Source of the DNA: Salinivirgaceae bacterium | GTDB taxonomy: Bacteria; Bacteroidota; Bacteroidia; Bacteroidales; Salinivirgaceae | Length of the DNA: 39,642 nucleotides | Direction of reading: 5' to 3' | NCBI GenBank assembly: GCA_027858775.1 | Contig: JAQICA010000043.1 | Location: 1 to 39,642 of the forward strand | Shown: positions 16,267 to 24,667 of the stretch, in pieces | Layout: every line of letters starts with the position of its first letter | Position numbering within the stretch: the first letter of the stretch is position 1 | Program-made: the position numbers and the translations under genes | The notes under the pieces: generated by a model | Seen by the model: only the letters and a program-made list of their open reading frames with translations | The model's database searches: none | What the model was told of the DNA's origin: nothing

Positions 16267-16622
16267 GACATAAGTTTCTTTTGCGGGCACCTTCTAGCTA
16301 GAAGCAAGCGCTGAATTAAAAGCTGTTTGAGCGGATGCGGAAGAACGACCCAAAAGAAGAATTATCGATTATTGCATCCGTGAGTTCTTTTAATTCCGGT
16401 TGCAAAAGCTAAGAAGGTCGCGAAAGAAACTAAGTCTTGATTTTTGGTTCTTTTTATCCGTTCATAATTGATTTTAAAGGACGGATAGAGCTCGCATGAA
16501 TTTGTTTACAGCCTTTTAACTCTGGTCGCAAACATACTCGGTTCATCAAGGAAAAGAACAATAGAAATTTGGAAATCCCATTTGTAACCGAACCCACAAA
16601 GGAAAACGATCCCTCAATTTTG
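16267..16622 (+). repeat. Dispersed leader repeat, copy D (long form), without an RHS gene
   Basis: Matches copies B and C from GACATAAGTTTCTTTTGCGG through the palindrome (16291-16304) to the final CAATTTTG, and includes the 89 bp block (16455-16543). Similarity stops just where the RHS core would begin. This defines the right edge of the island. The following 140 bases (16623-16761) show nothing recognisable. Confidence 0.8.
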
Positions 16623-16761
16623 TCCTGATAAAATTCATGCTATAATGTTTCTTTACTTTCTGAAACTAAAACGAACTATTATCTTTAACAGAACGTTAGA
16701 ATTTCATTCGTAATAAGACGCTGAGGGTTTATATAATTTCTTTTTGCAGATTTCGGCTATC

Positions 16762-16917
16762 TAGTGCCAGCACGAAAACCACCTGTTTTTTGGTGTGCCC
16801 AGTAATAAGACTTCAAGAACAAGGCTTGTTCATTTTGAAAATCAAGGCGTTTACTTTCGTAAATAACTGTTTTCAAAATGAATATAACGCAGTTATTGGA
16901 GTTTTCTCATATACACT
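16762..16917. repeat. Structured 156 bp repeat, copy X
   Basis: One of two matching elements (the other is 31099-31255, 157 bp). It starts TAGTGCCAGCACGAAAAC and ends CACTA, giving 5 bp terminal inverted repeats. Inside is a perfect 13 bp stem (16829-16841 with 16869-16881) around a 27-base loop that carries its own TTTAC/GTAAA hairpin. The loop is identical in both copies while the stems differ but stay paired. It lies about 60 bases past the terminator of the nhaD-like gene. Confidence 0.75.
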
Positions 16918-16977
16918 ACAAGTAGTGTTTATAGTTGTTTTCGCTACAACGATGGTCGCTTACGGGCACTCTATCTA

Positions 16978-17013
16978 ACAAAAAAAACGCCTGCTACAAT
17001 GTAACAGGCGCTT
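16978..17013 (-). terminator. Intrinsic terminator of the NhaD-type gene
   Basis: Read on the minus strand: CGCCTGTTAC-ATT-GTAGCAGGCG followed by a run of eight T. A 10 bp near-perfect stem placed about 27 bases past the stop codon. Confidence 0.85.
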
Positions 17014-17039
17014 CCGATGTTTTGCTAATTTCTGATATC

Positions 17040-18380
17040 TTATATAAAAATCAATTGCATAAGGATATATATTGGCAGCAGTACAATCAATGAAAACTTA
17101 ATCATATACCCAAAGAATGATGGCATTTCGATTTTGTTTTCTTCCGCAATAGCTTTTACCATAAAGTTGGGTCCATTGCCAATGTATGTCATTGCACCAA
17201 AAAATACAGATCCTAAACTAATGGCAGTAAGCAACATTTCCGGTACGCCGGCCACCATTACTTCGGCTGTAGAGTGCATTCCTTTGGCTAGTTCGTAAAA
17301 CGAAACCGCAGTTGGGGCATTGTCTAAAAACGCGCTAAGCGAACCAGTGGCATAGAAAAAGTGTGTTGCGGTGGTAAGACCAAACGATTCTGCATTTGCC
17401 GAAAGGTACAACAATGCAGGTACCATGGTAGTGAAAATACCAAGAAACAGAAATGCTACTTCTGTAATTGGAACCCACGTAAATTTGTTTGCCTTGCGCA
17501 AAATTTTTGGTGTGAGCAGAAGCGATAGGCCGGTAAATGCCAGCATAGCTCCCTCGCGAACAAATCCAAAATAGTAATTTTCATGAACAAAATTCAGGTA
17601 TTGGTCGTTTAAAAACGCTACCGAACCTACAATTCCCGCCAGCCATAAAAAGTTAAGATTCCCTTTGAGTTTTAGGGGTGTAATGTTTTCTTTGTCGAAA
17701 CGAATATTTTCCAATGGCTCTTTTTTATAAAAATAAGAGTCGACTACAAAGTAAATTAGGAGAAGCAACACGTTGACAAATGCCCACTCGGGAAGCATGT
17801 GCAAGAACCATGTAAATTCTGCTCCGCGTAAATAAAGCAAAAACAATGGTGGATCACCAAGAGGTGTGAGTAGTCCACCCGCATTAGCCACCGTGGCTAT
17901 GAAAAACAGAATTGTGTGCACTTTAAACTTGCGCTCCGAATGGGTTTTAATCACAGGTCTGATGAGCAACATGGCAGCGCCGGTTGTACCCATAAACGAA
18001 GCTAAAATAGTACCAATAGCCAAAAAGACTGTATTTATCCATGGTTTGGCCTCAATATCGCCTTTCAGATGAATACCGCCGGTAATTACAAAGAGCGATC
18101 CCAGTAGAACGATAAACGGAATGTAATCGAACAATAACTGGTGCATGAGCGCATGAGTCAGGTGTTGCGAAATTAGATAAATAGCTGTTGGTACACCCAA
18201 AACCAACGAAACAATGAGTTTGTTTTTGTTTTCTTCCCACCAATGGAGAAAAAGTAGTGGTCCGATGGCAATCATGGCCAGCATTAGAACGAACGGTGTA
18301 ATAGCCCAAAGAGGCATTTCCGTTACTCCCGAAGTAGAATTTAATAGTATCATAGTTAAAAATAATTTTTTTGAGGCCAT
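17040..18380 (-). CDS. nhaD: NhaD-type Na+/H+ antiporter
   Basis: Inner-membrane protein of 446 residues with about 12 hydrophobic helices, of the ArsB/NhaD ion-transporter superfamily. Characteristic segments are MGTTGAAMLLIRP, the loop GGLLTPLGDPPLFLLYLRG, SAFLDNAPTAVSFYELA and TYIGNGPNFMVKAIAEE, which match Bacteroidota and chlamydial NhaD-like antiporters. It is expected to expel Na+ (or Li+) in exchange for protons. It is transcribed alone, ends in a strong terminator, and is divergent from the beta-phosphoglucomutase gene. The 238-base gap to that gene has no certain promoter; a TACCTTTA near 18509 is close to consensus for the plus strand. Confidence 0.88.
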   Translation of the reverse strand: MASKKLFLTMILLNSTSGVTEMPLWAITPFVLMLAMIAIGPLLFLHWWEENKNKLIVSLVLGVPTAIYLISQHLTHALMHQLLFDYIPFIVLLGSLFVITGGIHLKGDIEAKPWINTVFLAIGTILASFMGTTGAAMLLIRPVIKTHSERKFKVHTILFFIATVANAGGLLTPLGDPPLFLLYLRGAEFTWFLHMLPEWAFVNVLLLLIYFVVDSYFYKKEPLENIRFDKENITPLKLKGNLNFLWLAGIVGSVAFLNDQYLNFVHENYYFGFVREGAMLAFTGLSLLLTPKILRKANKFTWVPITEVAFLFLGIFTTMVPALLYLSANAESFGLTTATHFFYATGSLSAFLDNAPTAVSFYELAKGMHSTAEVMVAGVPEMLLTAISLGSVFFGAMTYIGNGPNFMVKAIAEENKIEMPSFFGYMIKFSLIVLLPIYILMQLIFI

Positions 18381-18618
18381 AAAAATAATGGCTTTGATTT
18401 ACTAATATCAATATTTATCCATTTTTGTTTATTTTTTTTCATGAAAGAGATGAGCTTAATTATTGTTAGACTGATATTTGAACAAAATAAATGGTTTTTT
18501 TTACCTTTACAATTGTTTGTATATACACTGGTATTGTGGTGTCAGAAGTATTCTAAACACTGTATTTCCAGTATCGACGAAGTAATTTTAGGAAATTAAT
18601 GAATATAAAGTAAGAATA

Positions 18619-19278
18619 ATGATTAAAGCAATATTGTTCGATCTCGACGGTGTAATTGTCGACACAGCCAAATATCACTATATCGCATGGAAAGCGCTTG
18701 CCGAGGAAATGGGCTTTGAATTTACATTAGCGCATAATGAGCGGCTAAAAGGAGTTAGCCGGATGACATCGTTGGAGATTTTGCTCGAAATAGGAGGCGT
18801 TTCTAAAACCGATGAGGAGAAAAAGGAGCTTGCTGAGCGTAAGAATGAACATTACCGAACGTTTATTACCAAAATGAAACCCGACGAAATTTTGCCCGGT
18901 ATGCCGGAGTTTCTTAAAGGCGTAAAGAAAGCAGGGTTAAAGGCTGCCATCGGTTCTGCAAGTAAGAATACGCCAACCATTTTAAAACAAATTGAACTCG
19001 ATACATTTTTTGATGCTGTTGTTGACGGGAATAAAATAGCTAAAGCTAAACCCGATCCCGAAGTTTTTTTAACCGGAGCAAGCGAACTAAATGTAAAACC
19101 GGAAGAGTGTATGGTGCTCGAAGATGCCGCATCGGGCATTGAAGCAGCGCTGAATGGCGGAATGTACAGCGTAGGCGTCGGTTCGCCCGATGTACTTGGT
19201 AAAGCTCATTGCGTAATTGCCGGTTTTGAAGGCGTTAGCGTGGAGTCGCTAATTGCAAAATGCATGCAAAAACGATAA
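18619..19278 (+). CDS. pgmB: Beta-phosphoglucomutase (HAD family)
   Basis: Cytoplasmic HAD-family enzyme of 219 residues that converts beta-glucose 1-phosphate to glucose 6-phosphate. The nucleophile and acid/base aspartates are in LFDLDGVIVDT (Asp8, Asp10). The helical cap carries the family pattern YHYIAWKALAEEMG and LKGVSRMTSLEIL. Motif II is IGSASKN, the lysine is in IAKAKPDPEVF, and the metal-binding acids are in MVLEDAASGIEAA. It is the usual partner of GH65 phosphorylases; here the GH65 gene is at 4478, with the RHS island and nhaD in between. A convergent terminator hairpin follows. Confidence 0.93.
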   Translation: MIKAILFDLDGVIVDTAKYHYIAWKALAEEMGFEFTLAHNERLKGVSRMTSLEILLEIGGVSKTDEEKKELAERKNEHYRTFITKMKPDEILPGMPEFLKGVKKAGLKAAIGSASKNTPTILKQIELDTFFDAVVDGNKIAKAKPDPEVFLTGASELNVKPEECMVLEDAASGIEAALNGGMYSVGVGSPDVLGKAHCVIAGFEGVSVESLIAKCMQKR

Positions 19279-19282
19279 GCAA

Positions 19283-19325
19283 AATGCTTGCACTACTTTC
19301 CGACCAAAAAAGTGGTGCAAGCATT
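19283..19325. terminator. Bidirectional terminator between pgmB and the TonB receptor
   Basis: A 16 bp stem, AATGCTTGCACTACTT with AAGTGGTGCAAGCATT (one G-T pair), lies between two convergent genes. It is followed by a T-rich stretch on the plus strand. Confidence 0.8.
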
Positions 19326-19347
19326 ATATTTCTTTCAGTGGTTCTTA

Positions 19348-21441
19348 CTAGTTTGCTTTTTCTTTATTATGCGACAGCTCTACAGTATACTGAGCTCCAA
19401 ATAGAACCCATCTTCCCGGTTGTGGCACATTGCTAATGTCGAAATACGTCTCGCCCGATAAGTTATTCACCTCAGTAAAAACATTCCAGTTTACATTTTT
19501 CCAACCTGCCCGCACATTGATAGTCCAAAATGGTTTGTAATCAACTTCATTGGTAAAACTACCATTTTCGTATAGCGTGTACGTGCCGTTTCTATCCTGA
19601 AATTGAAGGCCCCAACTGGCGTAAAAGCCATTATAAATAGCATGGTCGATACGAATTTTAAGATTGTGTTTCAGATTATCGGCCACATATTTGGTTTCGT
19701 AACCATTCGTATTGGGCTTCAAATCTACGTAGGCGTAGTTTACCGCTACGGTACTAACCGGAAAATTTGGCCAAAATTTATTGATTTTGGCTTTCGCCGA
19801 TGCGTTTATACCTTTTGCATCAACACTTGTAAGGTTCTGCGTTTGCCAAACGGCATTGTTCCCGGTAGTTGTTTCGCGTACCCACTCAATAATACTCTCG
19901 CCTTTACGCATGTATGCCGATGCCTGAATTATTATTCCGGGTTTGGTGTGTTTTATTCCAATTTCGCCCGTCTTGGCTTTTTCCGGCTTCAGGTACGGGT
20001 TTCCAATGTTCGACGGCCCATTGTAGTATAGGTCTGTAAATGTTGGCAAACGCAATGCTTCGGTGTACGATGCCAAAATGCGTGTATCTTTTGCAATGCG
20101 GTAGCTGGCTTCAATGCCGGGATAAGTTTTAAATGTATTTTTTAGCACACTGTAGTGCGATGCAAATAAGCCAGCTGTAAGGTGCAATCGCTGCCAGTCA
20201 AGTGTGTAAGACAATTGCAGTCCGGTATGGAATCGTTCCGCATAGCGGTTAAATGTTCCGTATTCTCCGGGAATTATTTGCGTGCCGGCCATGAGTTTGC
20301 CTAGCGTATTGCTAAAAATGTGTTCGTAACGATGGTTGACACTTAGCAGGAACGAGCCTGCACTGGTACGAATCAAAAGAGGAACCTGCACTCCTGCCAC
20401 ATCGGTCATGTGGTAATTATGCGATGTGTACCAATCAGGTGCGTTGTTTCTAAATAGTTCAAAGCGGTCGTGGTGACGGCGGTAATAGACTATCGGTTTT
20501 ATGCTAAAACTGTTCGCAGTGTAGCTGTAGCGTAAACTGCCAAATAATGTTCGCGTAGCCTCAAATTGTTCCGGATACGCCGGTGTGTAAAAGCTGTTGG
20601 CACCAAACGATTTTGCGGTTATCCCGCTTTGCAGGTCGAGTTGTTGGTTTGGTGCAGACCATTTTCCATGATAAAACAGGTTCGAAACGCTGAAATCGGT
20701 ATTATTTATTGAGTCTTTGGGAAGATAGCCATCGCTTTTTTTGTGTCCGCCGGTTAGTAAGTGCGAGGTGTTTTTTCCATATGTTGAAACAGATGCACCT
20801 TGCTGCATGTACCCGTAATCGCCTGCTTTTGTTTGCACTTGAATGCGGTTTTTGCTTGTCCTGTTCGTGATAATGTTGATTGCACCGTTCATGGCATTAA
20901 CTCCGTAGCCCATTGCTGCCGGGCCGGTCAGTACTTCAATTCGGTCAATGCTGTTGAGGTCTAAAGGAAGGTCAAGGTTGTGATGTCCGGTTTGCGGATC
21001 GGTGAGGTTTACTCCATTGAGTAAGACGAGGGTTTGGTCGAAGGTTCCTCCACGCATGGAGATGTCTGCTTGTGCGCCATTGTGGCCGCGTTGTCTGATG
21101 TCTGTTCCCAGCGCATATTCGAGCAGTTCGTTTAAATCGCTGACCGGTGCAGCCTCAATCTCTTTATGCGTAATGACTGTAACGATGCGTGCAATTTTCG
21201 AAAATGGAACCGGATCTTGTTCCCCGTTTACCACCACTTCATCTAACTCGTACAAAGGTTCAGTTGCACTGGTGTCTACCTGCGCGTGCGAAGTTTCGTG
21301 GTCGAAAAGTAGCGATGCCGCCAGTACCATTGTGGTAATGGCCACCTGCCTTCCTTGCGAGCGGAATGCGCCATAGCCGGCGCGCGTCCATCTGCTAAAA
21401 AACAGGGTGCCTCGGTTTTTGTTTAGCTTTTGTTTGTTCAT
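19348..21441 (-). CDS. TonB-dependent outer-membrane receptor, BtuB-like
   Basis: Outer-membrane transporter of 697 residues. The unusual N-terminus has a basic conserved-looking stretch (FFSRWTRAGYGAFRSQGRQV) before the hydrophobic signal core and a cleavage region near SHA, similar to what I recall from Bacteroidota cobalamin-type receptors. A TonB-box-like segment (LDEVVVNGEQ) and the plug domain follow (MRGGTFDQTLVLLNGV, GPAAMGYGVNAMNGAINIIT), then a beta-barrel ending in an aromatic strand (FGAQYTVEL). There is no SusD partner, so a vitamin or cofactor substrate such as cobalamin is more likely than glycan. No cobalamin riboswitch was seen: the promoter lies only about 30 bases before the start, leaving no room for one. 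Confidence 0.85.
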   Translation of the reverse strand: MNKQKLNKNRGTLFFSRWTRAGYGAFRSQGRQVAITTMVLAASLLFDHETSHAQVDTSATEPLYELDEVVVNGEQDPVPFSKIARIVTVITHKEIEAAPVSDLNELLEYALGTDIRQRGHNGAQADISMRGGTFDQTLVLLNGVNLTDPQTGHHNLDLPLDLNSIDRIEVLTGPAAMGYGVNAMNGAINIITNRTSKNRIQVQTKAGDYGYMQQGASVSTYGKNTSHLLTGGHKKSDGYLPKDSINNTDFSVSNLFYHGKWSAPNQQLDLQSGITAKSFGANSFYTPAYPEQFEATRTLFGSLRYSYTANSFSIKPIVYYRRHHDRFELFRNNAPDWYTSHNYHMTDVAGVQVPLLIRTSAGSFLLSVNHRYEHIFSNTLGKLMAGTQIIPGEYGTFNRYAERFHTGLQLSYTLDWQRLHLTAGLFASHYSVLKNTFKTYPGIEASYRIAKDTRILASYTEALRLPTFTDLYYNGPSNIGNPYLKPEKAKTGEIGIKHTKPGIIIQASAYMRKGESIIEWVRETTTGNNAVWQTQNLTSVDAKGINASAKAKINKFWPNFPVSTVAVNYAYVDLKPNTNGYETKYVADNLKHNLKIRIDHAIYNGFYASWGLQFQDRNGTYTLYENGSFTNEVDYKPFWTINVRAGWKNVNWNVFTEVNNLSGETYFDISNVPQPGRWVLFGAQYTVELSHNKEKAN

Positions 21442-21469
21442 TGTTTAAATTTTTTGATTAAAAACGCCG

Positions 21470-21477
21470 CAAAGGTA
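21470..21477 (-). promoter_or_regulatory. -7 box of the TonB receptor gene
   Basis: TACCTTTG on the minus strand, 29 bases before the ATG. It fits TAnnTTTG and implies a leader of about 20-25 bases. Confidence 0.5.
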
Positions 21478-21705
21478 TTACTTTTCCCATGGGAGAGGGG
21501 GCAATTGAAAGATTTGCTAAAAAATATGCAACAACCAGTTGAGCAAATCATGGACGAAAATCCACAATAGAATACAAAGAAAGCGTGAGATGTACCTGAA
21601 ATGGGAACTATAATGTTATTTTTTGTGAACGTTGGGGAATAATTGAAAATCAACTTTATAATTAATTTTTGCTCTTGTGGAATTGGTTTCTAATGTGAAT
21701 AATTT

Positions 21706-21713
21706 TACTTTTG
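21706..21713 (+). promoter_or_regulatory. Promoter of the oxidoreductase gene
   Basis: TACTTTTG (-7) with a TTG at 21683-21685 spaced 20 bases upstream, a good match to the TTG-N19-21-TAnnTTTG arrangement. The ATG follows 26 bases later. Confidence 0.6.
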
Positions 21714-21739
21714 TTTGAACTATTAGAAACCTTAAAAAA

Positions 21740-22720
21740 ATGACCCACACTAATTCCATCATTATACCCGAAAAAGCTACATGTGCAGTAATTCGCTCAT
21801 TTGGCGGGCCTGAAGTATTGCAAATAGAACAACTTCCCGTTCCCGAAATTGGCGATAATCAGCTACTTATAAAAGTTAAGGCAGTATCCATAAATCCAAT
21901 CGATTGGAAACAGCGCAAAGGAAATCATCGTTTTATTCTGGGCGCTCCATTTCCCATAGTTCCCGGCTACGATGTGAGCGGAGTAGTAGCGAAGGTTGGA
22001 GCAGAAATCGAAAACTTTAAAGTAGGAGATGAGGTTTTTGGCGTACTCGATAATAAGTATGGCGGAGCTTATGGGCAGTTTGCCAAAGGCACAGAGCGCT
22101 GTTTTGTACATAAGCCGTTGAATATTACATTTGAGCAGGCAGCTGCTGTTTCGTTGGCAGCACTTACGGCACTGCAAGCTTTGCGCGATAAGGCAGGCCT
22201 TAAACGAAATGATACCCTGGTGGTGAATGGTGCCGGAGGCGGCGTGGGGCATTTTGCCCTGCAAATTGGTAAGTTGCTTGGCGCCAAAGTTATTGCAGTT
22301 AGCAGTGAGCGAAGTCGCAAGTTTGTAGAATCGTTCAAACCCGATGAACATATCGATTATAATCGTTCCAAGTGGTGGAAGAAAACCGAAAAAGTGGATG
22401 TGTTTTTTGATGTGGCAGGAATGTTAAGTTTTACCAAAGTTCTTGGAAAACTGAATAGAGGAGGTTCATACGTAAATACCCTTCCGCGCCCGAAAATTCT
22501 GTTGCACAAACTACTGCAGCCATTTGTTGGTCGAAAAGTACATACAATGCTAATGCAGCAACGCGCCGATGATTTGATTTTGTTAAGTCAGTGGTTGGCA
22601 AACGAGCAGCTTAAAGTGCATGTCGACAAAGTTTTCGAGTTGAAAGATGTTCAGGACGCCCATCGCTATGCCCAAAGTGGACGTGTGCAAGGGAAAATTG
22701 TTATTACCATTCCGCAATAG
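21740..22720 (+). CDS. Zinc-free MDR family NAD(P)H-dependent oxidoreductase
   Basis: Cytoplasmic medium-chain dehydrogenase/reductase of 326 residues of the quinone-oxidoreductase group. It has a GroES-like N-terminal domain (IKVKAVSINPIDWKQRKG, PGYDVSGVVAKVG) and a Rossmann domain with NGAGGGVGHFALQIGKLLGA, typical of NADPH binding. The catalytic zinc ligands of alcohol dehydrogenases are not evident. The end, YAQSGRVQGKIVITI, matches the family. It probably reduces quinones or enones; the substrate is unknown. A single-gene unit with its own promoter. A RhuM-like gene scrap begins immediately after its stop codon. Confidence 0.88.
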   Translation: MTHTNSIIIPEKATCAVIRSFGGPEVLQIEQLPVPEIGDNQLLIKVKAVSINPIDWKQRKGNHRFILGAPFPIVPGYDVSGVVAKVGAEIENFKVGDEVFGVLDNKYGGAYGQFAKGTERCFVHKPLNITFEQAAAVSLAALTALQALRDKAGLKRNDTLVVNGAGGGVGHFALQIGKLLGAKVIAVSSERSRKFVESFKPDEHIDYNRSKWWKKTEKVDVFFDVAGMLSFTKVLGKLNRGGSYVNTLPRPKILLHKLLQPFVGRKVHTMLMQQRADDLILLSQWLANEQLKVHVDKVFELKDVQDAHRYAQSGRVQGKIVITIPQ

Positions 22721-22810
22721 AACTAATTACAGACCTTAAAAAGATCTTTCCCAACGGCGAATTGGATGAAAATTCAGTTATTCGAAATTTCCGAATAACT
22801 GCCTCTTGTT
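22720..22810 (+). pseudogene. RhuM-like gene fragment 1
   Basis: The frame right after the oxidoreductase stop reads DLKKIFPNGELDENSVIRN and FRITAS, then drifts into unrelated sequence. This pattern matches the conserved IF..GELDE..V..FR.TA segment of RhuM-family proteins as I know them. Only about 30 codons remain. A second scrap of the same segment lies at 23362. Confidence 0.5.
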
Positions 22811-23067
22811 TTGTGTATGAATACGACGCTTATGTAGATAGGTCTTGATTATTAGTAACTCACCCCTTGAAATCATCTTTTTAGATTTCTCTTAATGCGG
22901 CCACAAATCAACTTTTATACTTACTATCAACGGTGTGACGCCAATGCGGGGTGGCCTGATCAAATTGGCGGGCTGGCGTTTAATCAATACAAATGACATA
23001 AAAGAGGCTTGCCCAGCTTTATAGGTCATTTGATTGATTGAACAAAGCGAGTTGAAGCGTAATTTGA

Positions 23068-23110
23068 TCTTGAATTTTTTGCAACTTTTTTTTCAAGAAA
23101 AAAAGTTTAG
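23068..23110. repeat. A/T hairpin related in layout to the leader repeat
   Basis: GATCTTGAATTTTTTGCAAC is followed by a near-perfect stem of CTTTTTTTTC and GAAAAAAAG. The order 'CTTGA, T run, hairpin' copies that of the leader repeat. The wider stretch 22811-23360 has no gene that I can support; another weaker T-run/A-run hairpin is at about 23307-23338. Confidence 0.35.
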
Positions 23111-23361
23111 TAGGTATAACAGAACGGCCTACGCTTTAGTATTGTATAGAGCATTTACTTGTAGGGTGTTGTTTGCCAAGTGATTATGGGATCCTTGTTA
23201 GGCAATTTTTAATGTGAGAATCCACAACTTAATAAAGTGATCTGTTTGTGCTAACCTTCCGTAGTCGGGGGTGAGTGGCTAAAGCTCTGGCGACACTCGG
23301 TTTTGCCTGTTTTTTTGACCGGAAGCAAAAAAAGTAGGGTTATGATAAATTGGTTGACTCG

Positions 23362-23523
23362 ATGCTCAAAAGGAAAAAGATCTTTCCCAGCGGTGAATTG
23401 GATGAAAAAGTGGTGTATCGGAGTTTCCGACTAACCACACAACATGTCGCCTTGCATGTGAAAACACAGAAAGGGAATAACCCATTTTTTCTAAAATGCC
23501 TTCCAAAAAACCTATGCTGTTAA
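23362..23523 (+). pseudogene. RhuM-like gene fragment 2
   Basis: A 53-codon open frame reading KKIFPSGELDEKVVYRSFRL then TTQHVALHVKTQKGN. It matches the same RhuM segment as the scrap at 22720 and extends a little further. The stop overlaps the end of tsaD. No start region or C-terminal part of a RhuM protein is present, so it is a remnant. Confidence 0.5.
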
Positions 23524-24548
23524 AACGGCATTCTGGCTAGTGGTGCAATATCGTGCGACGAAAAATCTTTTCGCAGGTATTTGAAATAGCCCGTTATGGC
23601 AATCATTGCTGCATTGTCTGTAGTGTAACCAAAAGGGGGAACAAATAACTTTTTTTTGTGTTTCGCTGCATACTGCTCCAGTGCTGTGCGCAGCCCACTA
23701 TTTGCACTCACTCCGCCGGCCACGGCTATTTCTTCAACGCCTGTTTCTTTTACGGCCTTGTTAAATTTCGACATCAGAATTTCAATTATCGTACGTTGCA
23801 GCGATGCGCATAAATCTTCCTTGTTTTCTTCAATAAAATTGGAATTCTCTTTCATGCGGTCGCGCAAAAAATAGAGAAAAGACGTTTTTAGCCCGCTAAA
23901 ACTATAATTGAATCCTTCTATTCGGGGCTTGTTAAACTGGAACGCATCTGCGTTGCCTTCTTTGGCCAACTTATCGATTACGGGTCCACCGGGATATCCC
24001 AAATCCATTACTTTTGCGCACTTGTCAAAGGCTTCGCCCGCAGCATCATCGATTGTTGTGCCAATTATCTCCATGTCTGAATGGCTTCGCACCAATACTA
24101 TTTGGCTGTGTCCGCCCGATACAAGCAAGCATAAAAACGGAAAGGTCGGCTGGTTTGTGTCGTTTTCATCATCTTTAATAAAATGAGCCAACACATGTGC
24201 TTGCAGGTGGTTTACTTCAACCATGGGAATGTTGAGTGCCATGGCCATTCCTTTTGTAAACGAGGTTCCTACCAGCAACGAGCCCAGCAGTCCGGGGCCG
24301 CGTGTAAAGGCTATGGCCGAAATGTCGGCAGGCGTGTAACCGGCTTCTTTTATGGCTGTGTCAACCACGGGAACGATATTTTGTTGGTGTGCCCGACTTG
24401 CCAGCTCGGGTACTACTCCTCCGTATTTTTCGTGTACTGATTGCGAAGAAACTATGTTGGAACGTATTATGCCATTGGTAATTACAGCTGCACTTGTGTC
24501 ATCGCACGATGACTCGATCCCTAGTATAACAACAGGTTGTGTGTCCAT
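23520..24548 (-). CDS. tsaD: tRNA N6-adenosine threonylcarbamoyltransferase
   Basis: A 342-residue enzyme that transfers the threonylcarbamoyl group from the adenylate to A37 of ANN-decoding tRNAs, acting with TsaB and TsaE. The N-terminal ASKHA nucleotide-binding fold starts ILGIESSCDDTSAA. The metal ligands are in HLQAH (His114, His118). Other signatures are GGVVPELASRAH, TRGPGLLGSLLVG, LLVSGGHSQ and AVAGGVSANSGLR, with the C-terminal metal Asp in YTTDNAAMIA. The length is normal. It is divergent from tamB, an arrangement common in Bacteroidota as far as I know. Confidence 0.97.
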   Translation of the reverse strand: MDTQPVVILGIESSCDDTSAAVITNGIIRSNIVSSQSVHEKYGGVVPELASRAHQQNIVPVVDTAIKEAGYTPADISAIAFTRGPGLLGSLLVGTSFTKGMAMALNIPMVEVNHLQAHVLAHFIKDDENDTNQPTFPFLCLLVSGGHSQIVLVRSHSDMEIIGTTIDDAAGEAFDKCAKVMDLGYPGGPVIDKLAKEGNADAFQFNKPRIEGFNYSFSGLKTSFLYFLRDRMKENSNFIEENKEDLCASLQRTIIEILMSKFNKAVKETGVEEIAVAGGVSANSGLRTALEQYAAKHKKKLFVPPFGYTTDNAAMIAITGYFKYLRKDFSSHDIAPLARMPF

Positions 24549-24635
24549 TTTATCTTTCTTTGAAAAAATCCGACGATTAACTCCGCTTTTTGTGTATTTT
24601 AAACAAGCAAAAAGTAAATTTGTGCGTTTGATTTT

Positions 24636-24643
24636 TAAATTTG
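24636..24643 (+). promoter_or_regulatory. -7 box of the tamB gene
   Basis: TAAATTTG (TAnnTTTG). A second identical box lies at 24615-24622. Either would start the transcript shortly before the AAATTATCAAAAAAAG stretch and therefore supports translation beginning near 24668 rather than far upstream. Confidence 0.45.
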
Positions 24644-24667
24644 TATAATCAATTTTAATAGGGCAAA

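Noticed and set aside
8374-16622. CRISPR array or true integron
   Set aside because: Repeats are long and few with no regular spacers, and there is no cas gene or tyrosine integrase in the window. The integron comparison is only an analogy for the cassette borders.
16790-16978. 62-residue plus-strand frame over structured repeat X
   Set aside because: The frame is not kept in copy Y; the conserved property is base pairing, not coding.
21442-21739. Cobalamin riboswitch upstream of the BtuB-like receptor
   Set aside because: No B12-box-like core was found and the -7 box is only 29 bases from the ATG, leaving no room for a riboswitch in the leader.
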